NCBI GenBank assembly: GCA_963661945.1
Contig: CAVLDP010000016.1
Location: 1-55,482 of the forward strand
Length of the DNA: 55,482 nucleotides
From: CAVLDP01 sp963661945
GTDB taxonomy: Bacteria > Bacillota > Clostridia > Lachnospirales > Lachnospiraceae
Direction: 5' to 3'
Shown here: positions 44,221 to 53,430 of the stretch, in pieces
Layout of the letters: the number at the start of each line of letters is the position of its first letter
Position numbering within the stretch: the first letter of the stretch is position 1
The notes under the pieces: generated by a model
Databases searched by the model: none
What the model was told of the DNA's origin: nothing
What the model saw: only the letters and a program-made list of their open reading frames with translations
Made by a program: the position numbers and the translations under genes

Positions 44221-45096
44221 ATGAAGAAAGTATTAATTACGGGCTGTAATGGCCAATTAGGTAGAGCAATCCAGAAGGAATATGGAGACAGCGTAACATT
44301 TATCAGAACGGATATGACAGAAGGAGATGGAATCGTTAAGCTGGATATCTCAGATCTGGATGCTGTGAGAGAGGTTGTGAAGGCGAACAAGCCGGATGTA
44401 ATTATTAATTGCGCAGCTTTTACGAATGTGGATGGCTGCGAAGTGCATGAACAGACTGCTTATCAGGCCAATGCGATTGGTCCGAAGAATCTGGCAATTG
44501 CAGCAGGAGAAGCAGACTGCAAGCTGATACATATTAGTACGGATTACGTCTTCGATGGCAATGGCAGCAGACCTTATGTGGAAACTGACAAGCCAAATCC
44601 AGTTTCTGCATACGGACGCACCAAGCTTGCTGGCGAAGAGTTTGTGCAGGAGAATTGTGAGAAGTACTTCATTCTCCGTACAGCATGGCTCTATGGTGAG
44701 GGCAAGAATTTCGTGAAGACCATGTTATCTCTTGCTGAGACACACGAGGAAGTTACAGTTGTTGGCGATCAGTTTGGTTCACCGACTTCGGCAGTGGAAC
44801 TTGCCAAGATGATTCATTTCTTGGAACCAACAGAATTCTATGGTCTCTACCATGCAACCTGTGAGGGAGACACCAATTGGGCAGATTTCACAGAGGAGAT
44901 TTTTGCCTTGGCCGGTAAGAATACTCGTGTGAAGCATGTGACATCAGAGGAATATGCCACTCTTAATCCTGCAGCAGCGAACCGTCCGCACTATTCCATT
45001 CTCGAGAACGCAGCCCTTAAGGCAGTAACAAGCGATTTCGCAATGGCTGACTGGCATGACGCTCTTAAAGTATATCTAAAGGACTATCTTGGCTAA
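44221..45096 (+). CDS. rmlD: dTDP-4-dehydrorhamnose reductase
   Basis: The start codon is ATG 44221 with GAGAGG upstream; the frame is open further but the Rossmann fold begins here (MKKVLITGCNGQLGRAIQ). The 291-residue protein has the YxxxK motif in SAYGRTK, ISTDYVFDG, and the C-terminal NRPHYSILEN typical of RmlD. It catalyses the last step of dTDP-L-rhamnose synthesis. rmlB lies 2 kb downstream, but rmlA and rmlC are not in the window. Its stop overlaps the next start by one base. Confidence 0.92.
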   Translation: MKKVLITGCNGQLGRAIQKEYGDSVTFIRTDMTEGDGIVKLDISDLDAVREVVKANKPDVIINCAAFTNVDGCEVHEQTAYQANAIGPKNLAIAAGEADCKLIHISTDYVFDGNGSRPYVETDKPNPVSAYGRTKLAGEEFVQENCEKYFILRTAWLYGEGKNFVKTMLSLAETHEEVTVVGDQFGSPTSAVELAKMIHFLEPTEFYGLYHATCEGDTNWADFTEEIFALAGKNTRVKHVTSEEYATLNPAAANRPHYSILENAALKAVTSDFAMADWHDALKVYLKDYLG

Positions 45097-45941
45097 TGAA
45101 CGATTATCCCTTAGTGAGTGTATGCATTCCCGCATATAATAATGCGGCATATATTGAGGAGACGATACTTTCGGTTCTCTCTTCTACCTATCAGAATCTG
45201 GAACTCATTCTCGTGGATGATAAGTCGACAGATAAGACGCTTTCGACTCTCTATGAGATTCAGAGTCGTCTGCAGGATGACAGAATCGTAATCTATGAGA
45301 ATGAAGAGAATCTGGGTATGGCGGGGAATTGGAACCGTTGTCTTAGTCTCTGCCAGGGTAAGTACATCCGTCTTCTCTGCGCAGATGATTTGATTGATTC
45401 TGCTCTGATTGAAGAAGAGGTGGAGATTCTCGAGGCGAATCCGGATGCAGTACTGGTGTCATCCGACACGCAATTTGTGGACCTCTATGGATCAAAGGCA
45501 GGTTATTATCGAAGATATCATAAGTCTGGCCTGATAAATGGTCGGGATGCTGTGAAATTCTCGGTATTTACCAGAGATTATTTGGGTGCACCACTTGCGA
45601 ATCTCTTTCGAAGGTCGGCTTATGAGGCTCTTGGAGGATTCGATGAGTCCTTCCATTTCATTATTGATTACGATTTCTTCATGAAATTGTATCTAAGCGG
45701 CCAAGTATATGTATTGCATAAGCCTCTCAATTACTTCAGAATCCGATCTGACTCCAATACCGGCCAGGTGATGGGTGGCGGAGAGGAAGAGGCTTATATC
45801 GACGAGCACAGGCGCCTCATGGAGAAATACCAGGAGTCCATAGGACTCTCATCGGGCCAGGTAGCGCTTAGTGTGACGATTCGTAGATTTATGAGCTTCC
45901 TGGGCAATATCTATCTGAAGATATTTGTGCCGGGAAGATAG
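45096..45941 (+). CDS. Family 2 glycosyltransferase
   Basis: A 281-residue GT-A enzyme that begins VSVCIPAYNNAAYIEETI, with LELILVDDKSTDKT and the metal-binding CADDLID. Later come a GGFDESFHFIIDYDFFMKLY acceptor-type block and a His/Arg-rich end. No membrane spans are seen. It probably adds one sugar to the lipid-linked repeat unit. The start overlaps the rmlD stop by one base. Confidence 0.85.
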   Translation: MNDYPLVSVCIPAYNNAAYIEETILSVLSSTYQNLELILVDDKSTDKTLSTLYEIQSRLQDDRIVIYENEENLGMAGNWNRCLSLCQGKYIRLLCADDLIDSALIEEEVEILEANPDAVLVSSDTQFVDLYGSKAGYYRRYHKSGLINGRDAVKFSVFTRDYLGAPLANLFRRSAYEALGGFDESFHFIIDYDFFMKLYLSGQVYVLHKPLNYFRIRSDSNTGQVMGGGEEEAYIDEHRRLMEKYQESIGLSSGQVALSVTIRRFMSFLGNIYLKIFVPGR

Positions 45942-45952
45942 TAGGTTGAACC

Positions 45953-46642
45953 ATGAAGCGACTTGTTATTATTCCAGCCTTCAATGAGGCTGAGACAATT
46001 CTTCATACTGTACGCGACATCGAGGAGAATGCACCTTCCTTCGATTATGTTGTGGTAAATGATTGCTCCTTCGATAATACCGAAGAGATCTTGGAGAAGA
46101 ACCATATTAATCACGTGAGTCTCACGATTAACTCCGGTATAGGAGCAGCAGTTCAGACGGGGTATATGTACGCCAAGCGCTATGGCTATGATTCTGCGAT
46201 TCAGGTGGATGGCGATGGTCAGCATGATGCCAGGTTCCTAGAGACGATGGCGGATGTCCTCGAGAAGGATCAGGTTCAGATGGTGATTGGTTCTCGCTTT
46301 ATCGAAGGAGAGGGATTCCAATCGACAGGAGCCAGACGAATAGGAATTCGATTCTTCACCTGGCTGATTAAGAGACTGACAGGACAGACGATTACAGATC
46401 CGACTTCGGGTATGCGTATTGTGAATCGCGATATTATCAATATGTTTGCCTTCGATTATCCCAAGGATTACCCAGAGCCAGAGACGGCGGTTGCGATCTT
46501 GAAGCGAGGCTATCAAATCGAGGAGATCCCGGTGAAGATGAAGGAGAGAAAGTCGGGGAAGTCCTCTATTTCCTTTGGCAGATCCATCTATTACATGGTA
46601 AAGGTTCCTCTGGCTTGCATTATGGCATCGATGGCGAGGTAG
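45953..46642 (+). CDS. DPM1/undecaprenyl-phosphate-type glycosyltransferase
   Basis: A 229-residue GT2 of the polyprenol-phosphate sugar transferase type: VIIPAFNEAETI, VVVNDCSFDNT, the DxD-bearing VDGDGQHD and the late PEPETAVAILKRGYQIEEIPVKM. It lacks the two C-terminal membrane spans of ArnC/GtrB forms. It may make a polyprenyl-phosphate sugar used outside the membrane. It is followed four bases later by a DUF2304 protein, a common pairing. Confidence 0.85.
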   Translation: MKRLVIIPAFNEAETILHTVRDIEENAPSFDYVVVNDCSFDNTEEILEKNHINHVSLTINSGIGAAVQTGYMYAKRYGYDSAIQVDGDGQHDARFLETMADVLEKDQVQMVIGSRFIEGEGFQSTGARRIGIRFFTWLIKRLTGQTITDPTSGMRIVNRDIINMFAFDYPKDYPEPETAVAILKRGYQIEEIPVKMKERKSGKSSISFGRSIYYMVKVPLACIMASMAR

Positions 46643-46645
46643 CTT

Positions 46646-47068
46646 ATGACAGGAAGAATTCAACTAATCGTTGCAATATGCGATATTGTAGCGATTCTAT
46701 ATATTGGCAACCTGGTCCGAATTAAGAGACTGGAACTAAAATATGCCTTGATTTGGTTTTTGGTTGGTATTTTACTATTCATTTTCGATATGGCACCGGT
46801 TCTACTGGATGGGCTTACTGCTCTTCTGGGTATCGCACTGCCCATAAATATGTTATACTTCCTAGGATTTGGTTTTGTTTTGATGATTATCTTCTCACAG
46901 ACAGTTGTGATAAGTAATCTGACGCGTAAGACCAAGAAACTAACTCAGGAAGTAGCTCTCCTGCAGAAGCAGGTGGACGATATGCATGAATCCAAGAACA
47001 CTACCTATCGGGAGGTCAGACAGAGTCTTCTTGATAGTGAGGATGATTATACGATAGATCTAGGATGA
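46646..47068 (+). CDS. DUF2304 small membrane protein
   Basis: A 140-residue protein with three hydrophobic spans (about 5-23, 32-52, 64-88) and a charged coiled-coil tail. The motif RIKRLELKYALIWFLVGILL resembles DUF2304 proteins, which accompany polyprenyl-phosphate glycosyltransferases. It may anchor the preceding soluble glycosyltransferase to the membrane, replacing its missing spans; that is inference. Confidence 0.75.
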   Translation: MTGRIQLIVAICDIVAILYIGNLVRIKRLELKYALIWFLVGILLFIFDMAPVLLDGLTALLGIALPINMLYFLGFGFVLMIIFSQTVVISNLTRKTKKLTQEVALLQKQVDDMHESKNTTYREVRQSLLDSEDDYTIDLG

Positions 47069-47093
47069 GATAGATATTAGGAGGAAGAATCTT

Positions 47094-48176
47094 ATGAGAA
47101 CTTATTTAGTAACAGGTGGAGCAGGCTTCATTGGAAGCAACTATATTCATTACATGTTCCGCAAATACGATAACGAAATTCGTATTATCAATGTAGACAA
47201 GCTGACGTATGCCGGCAATCTCGAGAATCTGAAGGATGTCGAGAACCGTGATAACTACACCTTCGTTCGCGCAGACATCTGTGACAAGGAAGCAATTGCA
47301 CAGATCTTTGCAGAAAATGATATTGACCGTGTGGTTCATTTTGCAGCTGAGTCTCATGTAGACCGTTCTATTAAGAACCCAGAAGTCTTCGTACAGACCA
47401 ATGTTCTTGGAACTGCCGTTATGCTTAATTGTGCCAAGGCAGCTTGGGAGCTTCCAGATGGAACATTCAAGGAAGGCAAGAAATTCCTGCATGTATCCAC
47501 AGATGAGGTATATGGAACACTTGATGATGATCCAAATGCTTACTTCTATGAGACAACTCCATACGATCCACATAGCCCATATTCTGCATCCAAGGCTTCT
47601 TCGGATATGCTCGTGAAGGCTTATATGGATACCTACAAGTTCCCAGCTAATATTACCAACTGCTCTAACAACTATGGACCTTACCAGTTCCCAGAGAAGC
47701 TGATTCCGCTCATTATCAACAATGCACTTCAGGGCAAGAAGCTTCCTGTATATGGCGATGGTAAGAATGTCCGTGACTGGTTATATGTGGATGACCATGC
47801 CAAGGGAATCGATATGGTACAGGAGAAGGGCAAGCTCTTCGAGACCTACAATATCGGTGGCCACAACGAGAAGCAGAATATTGAGATTATCGAGATTATC
47901 ATCGACACACTTCTTGAGATGCTTCCTGAGAATGACCCTCGTCGTGCCAATGTAAGTCGTGATCTCATCACCTATGTAGAGGACCGTAAGGGTCATGATC
48001 GTCGTTATGCAATCGCTCCAGACAAGATCAAGGCTGAGGTAGGCTGGGAGCCAGAGACCATGTTCGCTGAGGGAATCAAGAAGACAATTGCTTGGTTCTT
48101 CGAGCATGAGGATTGGATGAAGAATGTTACATCCGGTGACTATCAGAAATATTATGAGGATATGTACCAGAACTAG
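47094..48176 (+). CDS. rmlB: dTDP-glucose 4,6-dehydratase
   Basis: A 360-residue extended SDR: YLVTGGAGFIGSNYIHY, NVDKLTYAGNLENL, HFAAESHVDRSI, STDEVYG, the catalytic YSASKASSD (YxxxK) and NNYGPYQFPEKLIPLII. It converts dTDP-glucose to the 4-keto-6-deoxy sugar on the route to dTDP-L-rhamnose. Together with rmlD it indicates a rhamnose-containing polymer. TAGGAGGAAG stands before its ATG. Confidence 0.95.
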   Translation: MRTYLVTGGAGFIGSNYIHYMFRKYDNEIRIINVDKLTYAGNLENLKDVENRDNYTFVRADICDKEAIAQIFAENDIDRVVHFAAESHVDRSIKNPEVFVQTNVLGTAVMLNCAKAAWELPDGTFKEGKKFLHVSTDEVYGTLDDDPNAYFYETTPYDPHSPYSASKASSDMLVKAYMDTYKFPANITNCSNNYGPYQFPEKLIPLIINNALQGKKLPVYGDGKNVRDWLYVDDHAKGIDMVQEKGKLFETYNIGGHNEKQNIEIIEIIIDTLLEMLPENDPRRANVSRDLITYVEDRKGHDRRYAIAPDKIKAEVGWEPETMFAEGIKKTIAWFFEHEDWMKNVTSGDYQKYYEDMYQN

Positions 48177-48210
48177 GAGCACTTGCTTTTAGCATAATGG
48201 GGTGAGGGAG

Positions 48211-49206
48211 ATGTCAATAAATTGCCAAGCGGTCATAGTGACCTATAACCGTCTGGAACTTTTGAAGGAATGTCTGAATGCGGTACTGAAGCAGACGGTG
48301 CCATTTCAGCAGATTATTATTGTCAATAATGCGTGTACGGATGGTACATCAGAGTTCTTAGAGGGATTTAAGCAGAATCCGAAATTTCGGATTGTGGAAC
48401 AAGAGGAAAATACGGGTGGAGCCGGCGGCTTCTATAGTGGACTGGCCTTGGCCAAACAGTCTTCGGCAGACTGGGTCCTGCTTATCGATGACGATGCCAT
48501 CCTTCGCCCGGATTATATGGAACAGCTGCTTACTTATGCAGCTAATCATCCGGATCATGCTGCTCTTGCAGGCGCGGTTTATGTCAATGGACAGATTGAT
48601 ATTAATCACAGAAGACGACTGGATTCCAAGCTTTTCTTCGTGGAGCATGCCATGGAGCTTGAGAATTATGAGCGCAGATCCTTTGCCTGTGATTGTGGTA
48701 CCTTCTGCGGTATGCTCATTTCTGGTAGAGCCCTGCAGCAGATTGGTCTGCCTCGTAAGATGTATTACATCTGGTATGATGATACGGAATATAGCCTTCG
48801 ATTGGGTGAGTTCCAGTGTCGCCGTTTCCCAGGACTTGAGGAGATGCTGGGCGCACCAGATCATGTGAAGAAGAAGAATGGCTATGCGGGAATTATGGTA
48901 ATACCGGAGGCAATTCTGGATCATAAGACATCGCTTCCACCGGAAGGGATGGGACTTCTGGAGAGGACAACCTGGCGTCATTACTATGGTTACCGTAACC
49001 GAATGGATACTGCGAAGATGCATTTTGGCAAGGGCTCAGCAATTATGATTTGTATCGAATATCTGGGCTTGCTCCTGCTGTCAGTTCTTTCCTGCCTTCT
49101 TCCATCGAAGAGGGAGCATGCTATCTTTAATATCCATATGATTCGAGCAGCGCTTAAGGATGGATGGCATGGAAGACTTGGCAAGAATCCAGATTTCCTG
49201 CCCTAA
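48211..49206 (+). CDS. GlfT-like family 2 glycosyltransferase (a)
   Basis: The start codon is ATG 48211, after GGGGTGAGGGAG; GTG 48202 is possible. The 331-residue GT-A protein has the rhamnosyl/galactofuranosyl-transferase features QAVIVTYNRLELLKECL, NTGGAGGFYSGL, the DDD block LLIDDDAIL and the later YIWYDDTEYSLRL. One hydrophobic segment near 275-295 may attach it to the membrane. It closely resembles the next gene in layout, which suggests successive additions by related enzymes. Confidence 0.85.
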   Translation: MSINCQAVIVTYNRLELLKECLNAVLKQTVPFQQIIIVNNACTDGTSEFLEGFKQNPKFRIVEQEENTGGAGGFYSGLALAKQSSADWVLLIDDDAILRPDYMEQLLTYAANHPDHAALAGAVYVNGQIDINHRRRLDSKLFFVEHAMELENYERRSFACDCGTFCGMLISGRALQQIGLPRKMYYIWYDDTEYSLRLGEFQCRRFPGLEEMLGAPDHVKKKNGYAGIMVIPEAILDHKTSLPPEGMGLLERTTWRHYYGYRNRMDTAKMHFGKGSAIMICIEYLGLLLLSVLSCLLPSKREHAIFNIHMIRAALKDGWHGRLGKNPDFLP

Positions 49207-49221
49207 GAGTTTGATACTGAT

Positions 49222-50136
49222 ATGAAGAATACTTGTCTTGCAGTCGTGGTTACTTACAATCGAATAGAGACACTTCGTGAGTGCCTGATCGCTCTCTACG
49301 CCCAGACACTCTCCTGCGACATCTGTCTTGTGGACAATGGAAGTTGTGATGGGACGCGCGAATTCCTCGATGAGGAGTGGCAGTCATGGGAGAGACAAGC
49401 GGATGAGCTGCCTTATGAACTTGAGCTTCACCATCTTAAGACGAATCTTGGTGGAGCGGGAGGCTTCTCCTATGGCATGAAGCATGCAGTGGAGGAAGGG
49501 TATTCCTATATCTGGATTATGGATGATGACACGATTCCGAAGGTGGATGCCCTTGAGAAGCTTTTTGATAAGGCTAGGATTGCAGGGGAATTTGGCTTCC
49601 TGTCGAGTCAGGTCAATTGGATTGACGGAAGTCCTTGCCGCATGAATCGACAGCATGTGGTCGGTGCTAAGAGGGATGGACTTGTTCCGGTGGATATAGC
49701 TTCCTTTGTTTCACTCTTATTCCGAGCGGATGCGATTCGAACTCTGGGGCTGCCTTACGAAGAATATTTTATATGGGGAGATGACAAGGAGTATACACTT
49801 CGACTATCTGCCCATTTTCCATCTTATCTGGTGGAAGAGAGCGTAGTGATTCACAAGATGAAGACTAACGCAGGCTCATCAATCTATGAGGATGAAATGT
49901 CTCGTGTACCGCGCTATTATTATGCCTATCGTAATGACTTATGTACCGCGCGCCTTCGAGGCTTGCGAGAGGTGATAATCTATCTTCTGGCTTTCGAGCT
50001 AAACGCCCTTCGCGTACTCATTAAGGCACCCGATGGCAAGATAGAGAGACTCCGCGTTATGTATCGCGGAAGACATGATGGCTGGCGCTTTCATCCGAGT
50101 ATTCACTATGTAGATGGATTAGATTATGCGAACTAG
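49222..50136 (+). CDS. GlfT-like family 2 glycosyltransferase (b)
   Basis: A 304-residue GT-A protein parallel to the upstream gene: LAVVVTYNRIETLRECL, NLGGAGGFSYGMKHA, WIMDDDTIPK and YFIWGDDKEYTLRL, followed by a conserved His (VVIHKMK). This is the layout of WbbL/GlfT-type rhamnosyl or galactofuranosyl transferases. Its end overlaps the flippase start by 11 bases. Confidence 0.85.
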   Translation: MKNTCLAVVVTYNRIETLRECLIALYAQTLSCDICLVDNGSCDGTREFLDEEWQSWERQADELPYELELHHLKTNLGGAGGFSYGMKHAVEEGYSYIWIMDDDTIPKVDALEKLFDKARIAGEFGFLSSQVNWIDGSPCRMNRQHVVGAKRDGLVPVDIASFVSLLFRADAIRTLGLPYEEYFIWGDDKEYTLRLSAHFPSYLVEESVVIHKMKTNAGSSIYEDEMSRVPRYYYAYRNDLCTARLRGLREVIIYLLAFELNALRVLIKAPDGKIERLRVMYRGRHDGWRFHPSIHYVDGLDYAN

Positions 50137-51652
50137 AAATTCATTTCTGAACTTCCTTGCTAATGAAGGAAGTCATTTTATTAATATCATATTGTCCTTC
50201 CTGTGCCGGACGGTATTTATCTATACCCTGTCACAGGAATATCTTGGTGTAAATGGTCTCTTCGGCAATATCCTGACTGTCCTTAATCTGGCAGAGCTTG
50301 GTGTTGGCGGAGCGATTATCTATCACATCTATAAGCCAATCGCAGAGGAAGATCAGGTGGCGCAGAGGGAGCTTATGAATCTCTACAAGCTTCTCTACCG
50401 TATCATCGCTTGTGTGATTGCTGTGGCCGGTCTTTGCCTGGTGCCATTTCTTGATTATCTCATCAAGGATCAACCGGATATCGAAGGCTTGACCTTCATT
50501 TATCTGCTCTATCTCTTCAATACCGTAAGTTCCTACTTCTTCAGCTATAAGAGGGCTATCATCGATGCCCATCAGAAGCAGTATGTGGGAACCATCATTA
50601 ATACGATTTTTACGACAATTCAGTTTCTGGTTCAGATGCTGGTGCTTGTGGCCTTCCACAATTTCATCGCTTATCTTCTGGTTCAGATTGTCTGCAATGT
50701 CTTAACCAATATTGTTGTGGCTTGGCAGGCAGATCGCATGTATCCATTTCTTAAGGAAGACCGTAAGTCTCTGCCGAGCAAGGAGATGCGTTCTTCTATC
50801 GGCAAGAATGTCGGTGCTATGTTCATCCATAAGGTTGGCGCTGTCGTGGTAAATGATACGGACAACCTCATCATGTCGGCCTTTGTGGGAATCACCTCTG
50901 TCGGAATATATTCCAACTATCAGATGATTCAGTATTCCATCAATGTTGCCCTAAATGGTGTGTTTGGCGCTTTTACGGCATCTATTGGTAATCTTGGGGC
51001 GATTAAGGATCGTGAGAAATTATTCTCCGTCTACAATACGCTTCATTTCCTAAGCTTCTGGCTCTATGGATTTTGTACGACAGCCTTCATTGTGATGTAT
51101 AACCCTTTTATTGAGGTGTGGGCAGGAGAGAAATATTTATTCCCGATGAGCATTGTGCTTATTATCTGTATCTGCTTCTATGTATCCGGCATGCGGGTTG
51201 TGACCCTGACCTTCCGAGATGCCATGGGACTTTATTGGTATGATAGACATAAGCCATTCTTTGAGATTGCCATCAACCTGATTGCATCGCTGTATCTTGT
51301 GAATAAGATTGGAATCGTGGGTATCTTCGCAGGAACTCTTATTTCAACCTTCGCGACCAGCTGGTGGGTGGAGCCGCTTGTGACATTTCGCCATGGCTTC
51401 GAGAAGCCGGTTGGCCTTTTCTTCCGCGATTATGGAATCTATACTGGAACGACGATTCTGGTGGGCTTTCTGACTTATAGAGTTTGTGATATTTTTAACA
51501 TGGGCGGAATCCTGGAGATTCTGCTGAAGCTTGTGACTTGTATTGTGGTTTACAACCTGATTATCCTCCTTCTCTTCCATAGAACGAGGAATTTCAAGGA
51601 GCTTTGGAGCCGTCTTATGGGACTGCTTGCTAGAGAGGATAAGAGATGCTGA
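50126..51652 (+). CDS. Polysaccharide flippase, Wzx/PST type
   Basis: A 508-residue protein with about 12-14 hydrophobic spans and the opening RNSFLNFLANEGSHFINIILSF followed by EYLGVNGLFGNILTVL, as in polysaccharide transport proteins. It would flip the lipid-linked repeat unit made by the surrounding glycosyltransferases across the membrane. No Wzy polymerase is recognised in the window, so polymerisation must be encoded elsewhere or be unnecessary. It overlaps both neighbours (11 and 7 bases). Confidence 0.88.
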   Translation: MRTRNSFLNFLANEGSHFINIILSFLCRTVFIYTLSQEYLGVNGLFGNILTVLNLAELGVGGAIIYHIYKPIAEEDQVAQRELMNLYKLLYRIIACVIAVAGLCLVPFLDYLIKDQPDIEGLTFIYLLYLFNTVSSYFFSYKRAIIDAHQKQYVGTIINTIFTTIQFLVQMLVLVAFHNFIAYLLVQIVCNVLTNIVVAWQADRMYPFLKEDRKSLPSKEMRSSIGKNVGAMFIHKVGAVVVNDTDNLIMSAFVGITSVGIYSNYQMIQYSINVALNGVFGAFTASIGNLGAIKDREKLFSVYNTLHFLSFWLYGFCTTAFIVMYNPFIEVWAGEKYLFPMSIVLIICICFYVSGMRVVTLTFRDAMGLYWYDRHKPFFEIAINLIASLYLVNKIGIVGIFAGTLISTFATSWWVEPLVTFRHGFEKPVGLFFRDYGIYTGTTILVGFLTYRVCDIFNMGGILEILLKLVTCIVVYNLIILLLFHRTRNFKELWSRLMGLLAREDKRC

Positions 51653-53427
51653 TTCAGAAATTACTTATGCCAACAGAGGAGAATTGCCCGGTAGATGAGG
51701 CGCGGGACCTCTATTTTCGAAGAGAGGAAGAGGAACTCTCGCTTTTTACATACTTTAATTCATTTTCCATTGGAAAATGGAGAAGCTATACCGGCCTTAC
51801 AAATCTCTCACTACGCATGAAGATTCGCGGCCAGGCGAAGATGAAGGCCTTCGTTTCGGTTGGCTCTGTCGATGATTCGATAAAAGATGCCTGGAATGAT
51901 GAGCTTTTGCTAGGCGCTCTTCATGAGACGAGTCGTGAGATTTCGGTGGATGCGACAGAGAATGGGGATGAAGTGATATTGCATTTTCCAGAGCTTCCTA
52001 TAGATGGTGTGCTCTATGTGGTCTGCAGCAATTGTTCGCGAGATTTTGAGATTCTGTCTGGTGGCTATGAGACAGAGGATGCGCCTCGCCGGGAGATTAA
52101 GCTGGCCCTTGGTATCTGCACTTATCAGAGGGAGGAATATCTCAAGCGTAATGTAGACAAGCTTCTTCGTGATATCATTAGAAATGACAAGTCGCCTCTC
52201 TATGGACGAGTTGAAATCTTCATTTCTGATAATGGCAAGACACTTCCGGTAAATGTATTTGAGGACGAGCTGGTTCACATCTATCCTAATATGAATGCGG
52301 GCGGTGCAGGTGGCTTCACCAGAACGATGATCGAGGCTCTGCTTCGCGGAGAGGGCGATTTCACCCATATGATTCTGATGGATGATGATATCCTCTTGCT
52401 GCCGGATGTGATTGAGAGGACCTATCATTTCCTGCAATATGTGTCTGAGGCTTATCAGAATTCCATGCTCGGTGCTCACATGTTCTGCATGGAGGAATCG
52501 AAGCGCTATCGCCAGTTCGAGGCGGGCGCCAAGTGGATTGGTACCGAGGTGGAATTCTATGGCAAAATGTGGGATATGCGATATAAGGAGGCTGTTTCGG
52601 CCAATAACCTTCCGAATCCGCTGAATTATAGCGGATGGTGGTATAGCGTTATTCCGACCACAATCATTCGCGCGGACAATCTGCCACTTCCGCTCTTCAT
52701 CCATTACGATGATATGGAGTATGGCGTGAGAAATGAAGCAAATGGCACCATTTTGCTAAATGGCATCGCAGTCTGGCATCCGCAGGGAGTCAACAAGGCT
52801 CCGGTTCGCATGATCTACTACGATATCCGCAATATGATGATCTGCATGAGCGGTCTCCACAGAGCGACCGCGAGCCAGGTGATTACCATGCTTCGAAATC
52901 GCGTGATTGGAGCTGTGATTCGCTACCGCTATGAAGAAGCGGAGGTCTGCTTCGAGGCGATAGAAGATTTCTACCGCGGTCCGGACTGGTTCATGAAGCT
53001 TGATCCACTAGAGAAGCATGCGGATCTTGTGAAGTTCAATTATAAATACGAGGACCCTGAGGTCTATGGAATTGACCTGTCGAAGACGAAGAACAAGGTC
53101 TATCGTGGACTTGGTGGAAAGTTGATCTTCCTCTGGGGACTTCTGCTTTGGCTGCTTCCATCGGTTCGCCCTCTGAAGATTGCGGGCCTCGAAGATATTG
53201 GCCTACCATTTTCTGCAAAAAGAGTCTTCCACTATGATGCCGATAAGGGTCAGGGCTATATGACAGAGAAGTCTTATGGAAGAGCCTGGAAAGATTTTGT
53301 TCGTTATTGCAGAATCTGCCGCATGATTCGACGTCGTCATGAGACGATGATGGATGCCTACGAGGCAAAGAAGGCAGAATATTCATCCCTTGCCTTCTGG
53401 GAGAACTACCTTGGAATAGAGGATTAG
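51646..53427 (+). CDS. GlfT2-like galactofuranosyltransferase
   Basis: A 593-residue protein with the three-part layout of mycobacterial GlfT2: an N-terminal beta-sandwich (about 1-150), a GT-A core (about 155-400) and a helical C-terminal part. The core shows NAGGAGGFTRTM, the metal-binding MDDDILLLPD (D246-D248), IHYDDMEYGVR (D355/D356, candidate base) and WHPQG (H378). Many such enzymes use UDP-galactofuranose, but no UDP-galactopyranose mutase gene is present here, so another furanose or a distant glf must be considered. It overlaps the flippase gene by seven bases. Confidence 0.85.
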   Translation: MLIQKLLMPTEENCPVDEARDLYFRREEEELSLFTYFNSFSIGKWRSYTGLTNLSLRMKIRGQAKMKAFVSVGSVDDSIKDAWNDELLLGALHETSREISVDATENGDEVILHFPELPIDGVLYVVCSNCSRDFEILSGGYETEDAPRREIKLALGICTYQREEYLKRNVDKLLRDIIRNDKSPLYGRVEIFISDNGKTLPVNVFEDELVHIYPNMNAGGAGGFTRTMIEALLRGEGDFTHMILMDDDILLLPDVIERTYHFLQYVSEAYQNSMLGAHMFCMEESKRYRQFEAGAKWIGTEVEFYGKMWDMRYKEAVSANNLPNPLNYSGWWYSVIPTTIIRADNLPLPLFIHYDDMEYGVRNEANGTILLNGIAVWHPQGVNKAPVRMIYYDIRNMMICMSGLHRATASQVITMLRNRVIGAVIRYRYEEAEVCFEAIEDFYRGPDWFMKLDPLEKHADLVKFNYKYEDPEVYGIDLSKTKNKVYRGLGGKLIFLWGLLLWLLPSVRPLKIAGLEDIGLPFSAKRVFHYDADKGQGYMTEKSYGRAWKDFVRYCRICRMIRRRHETMMDAYEAKKAEYSSLAFWENYLGIED

Positions 53428-53430
53428 GAT

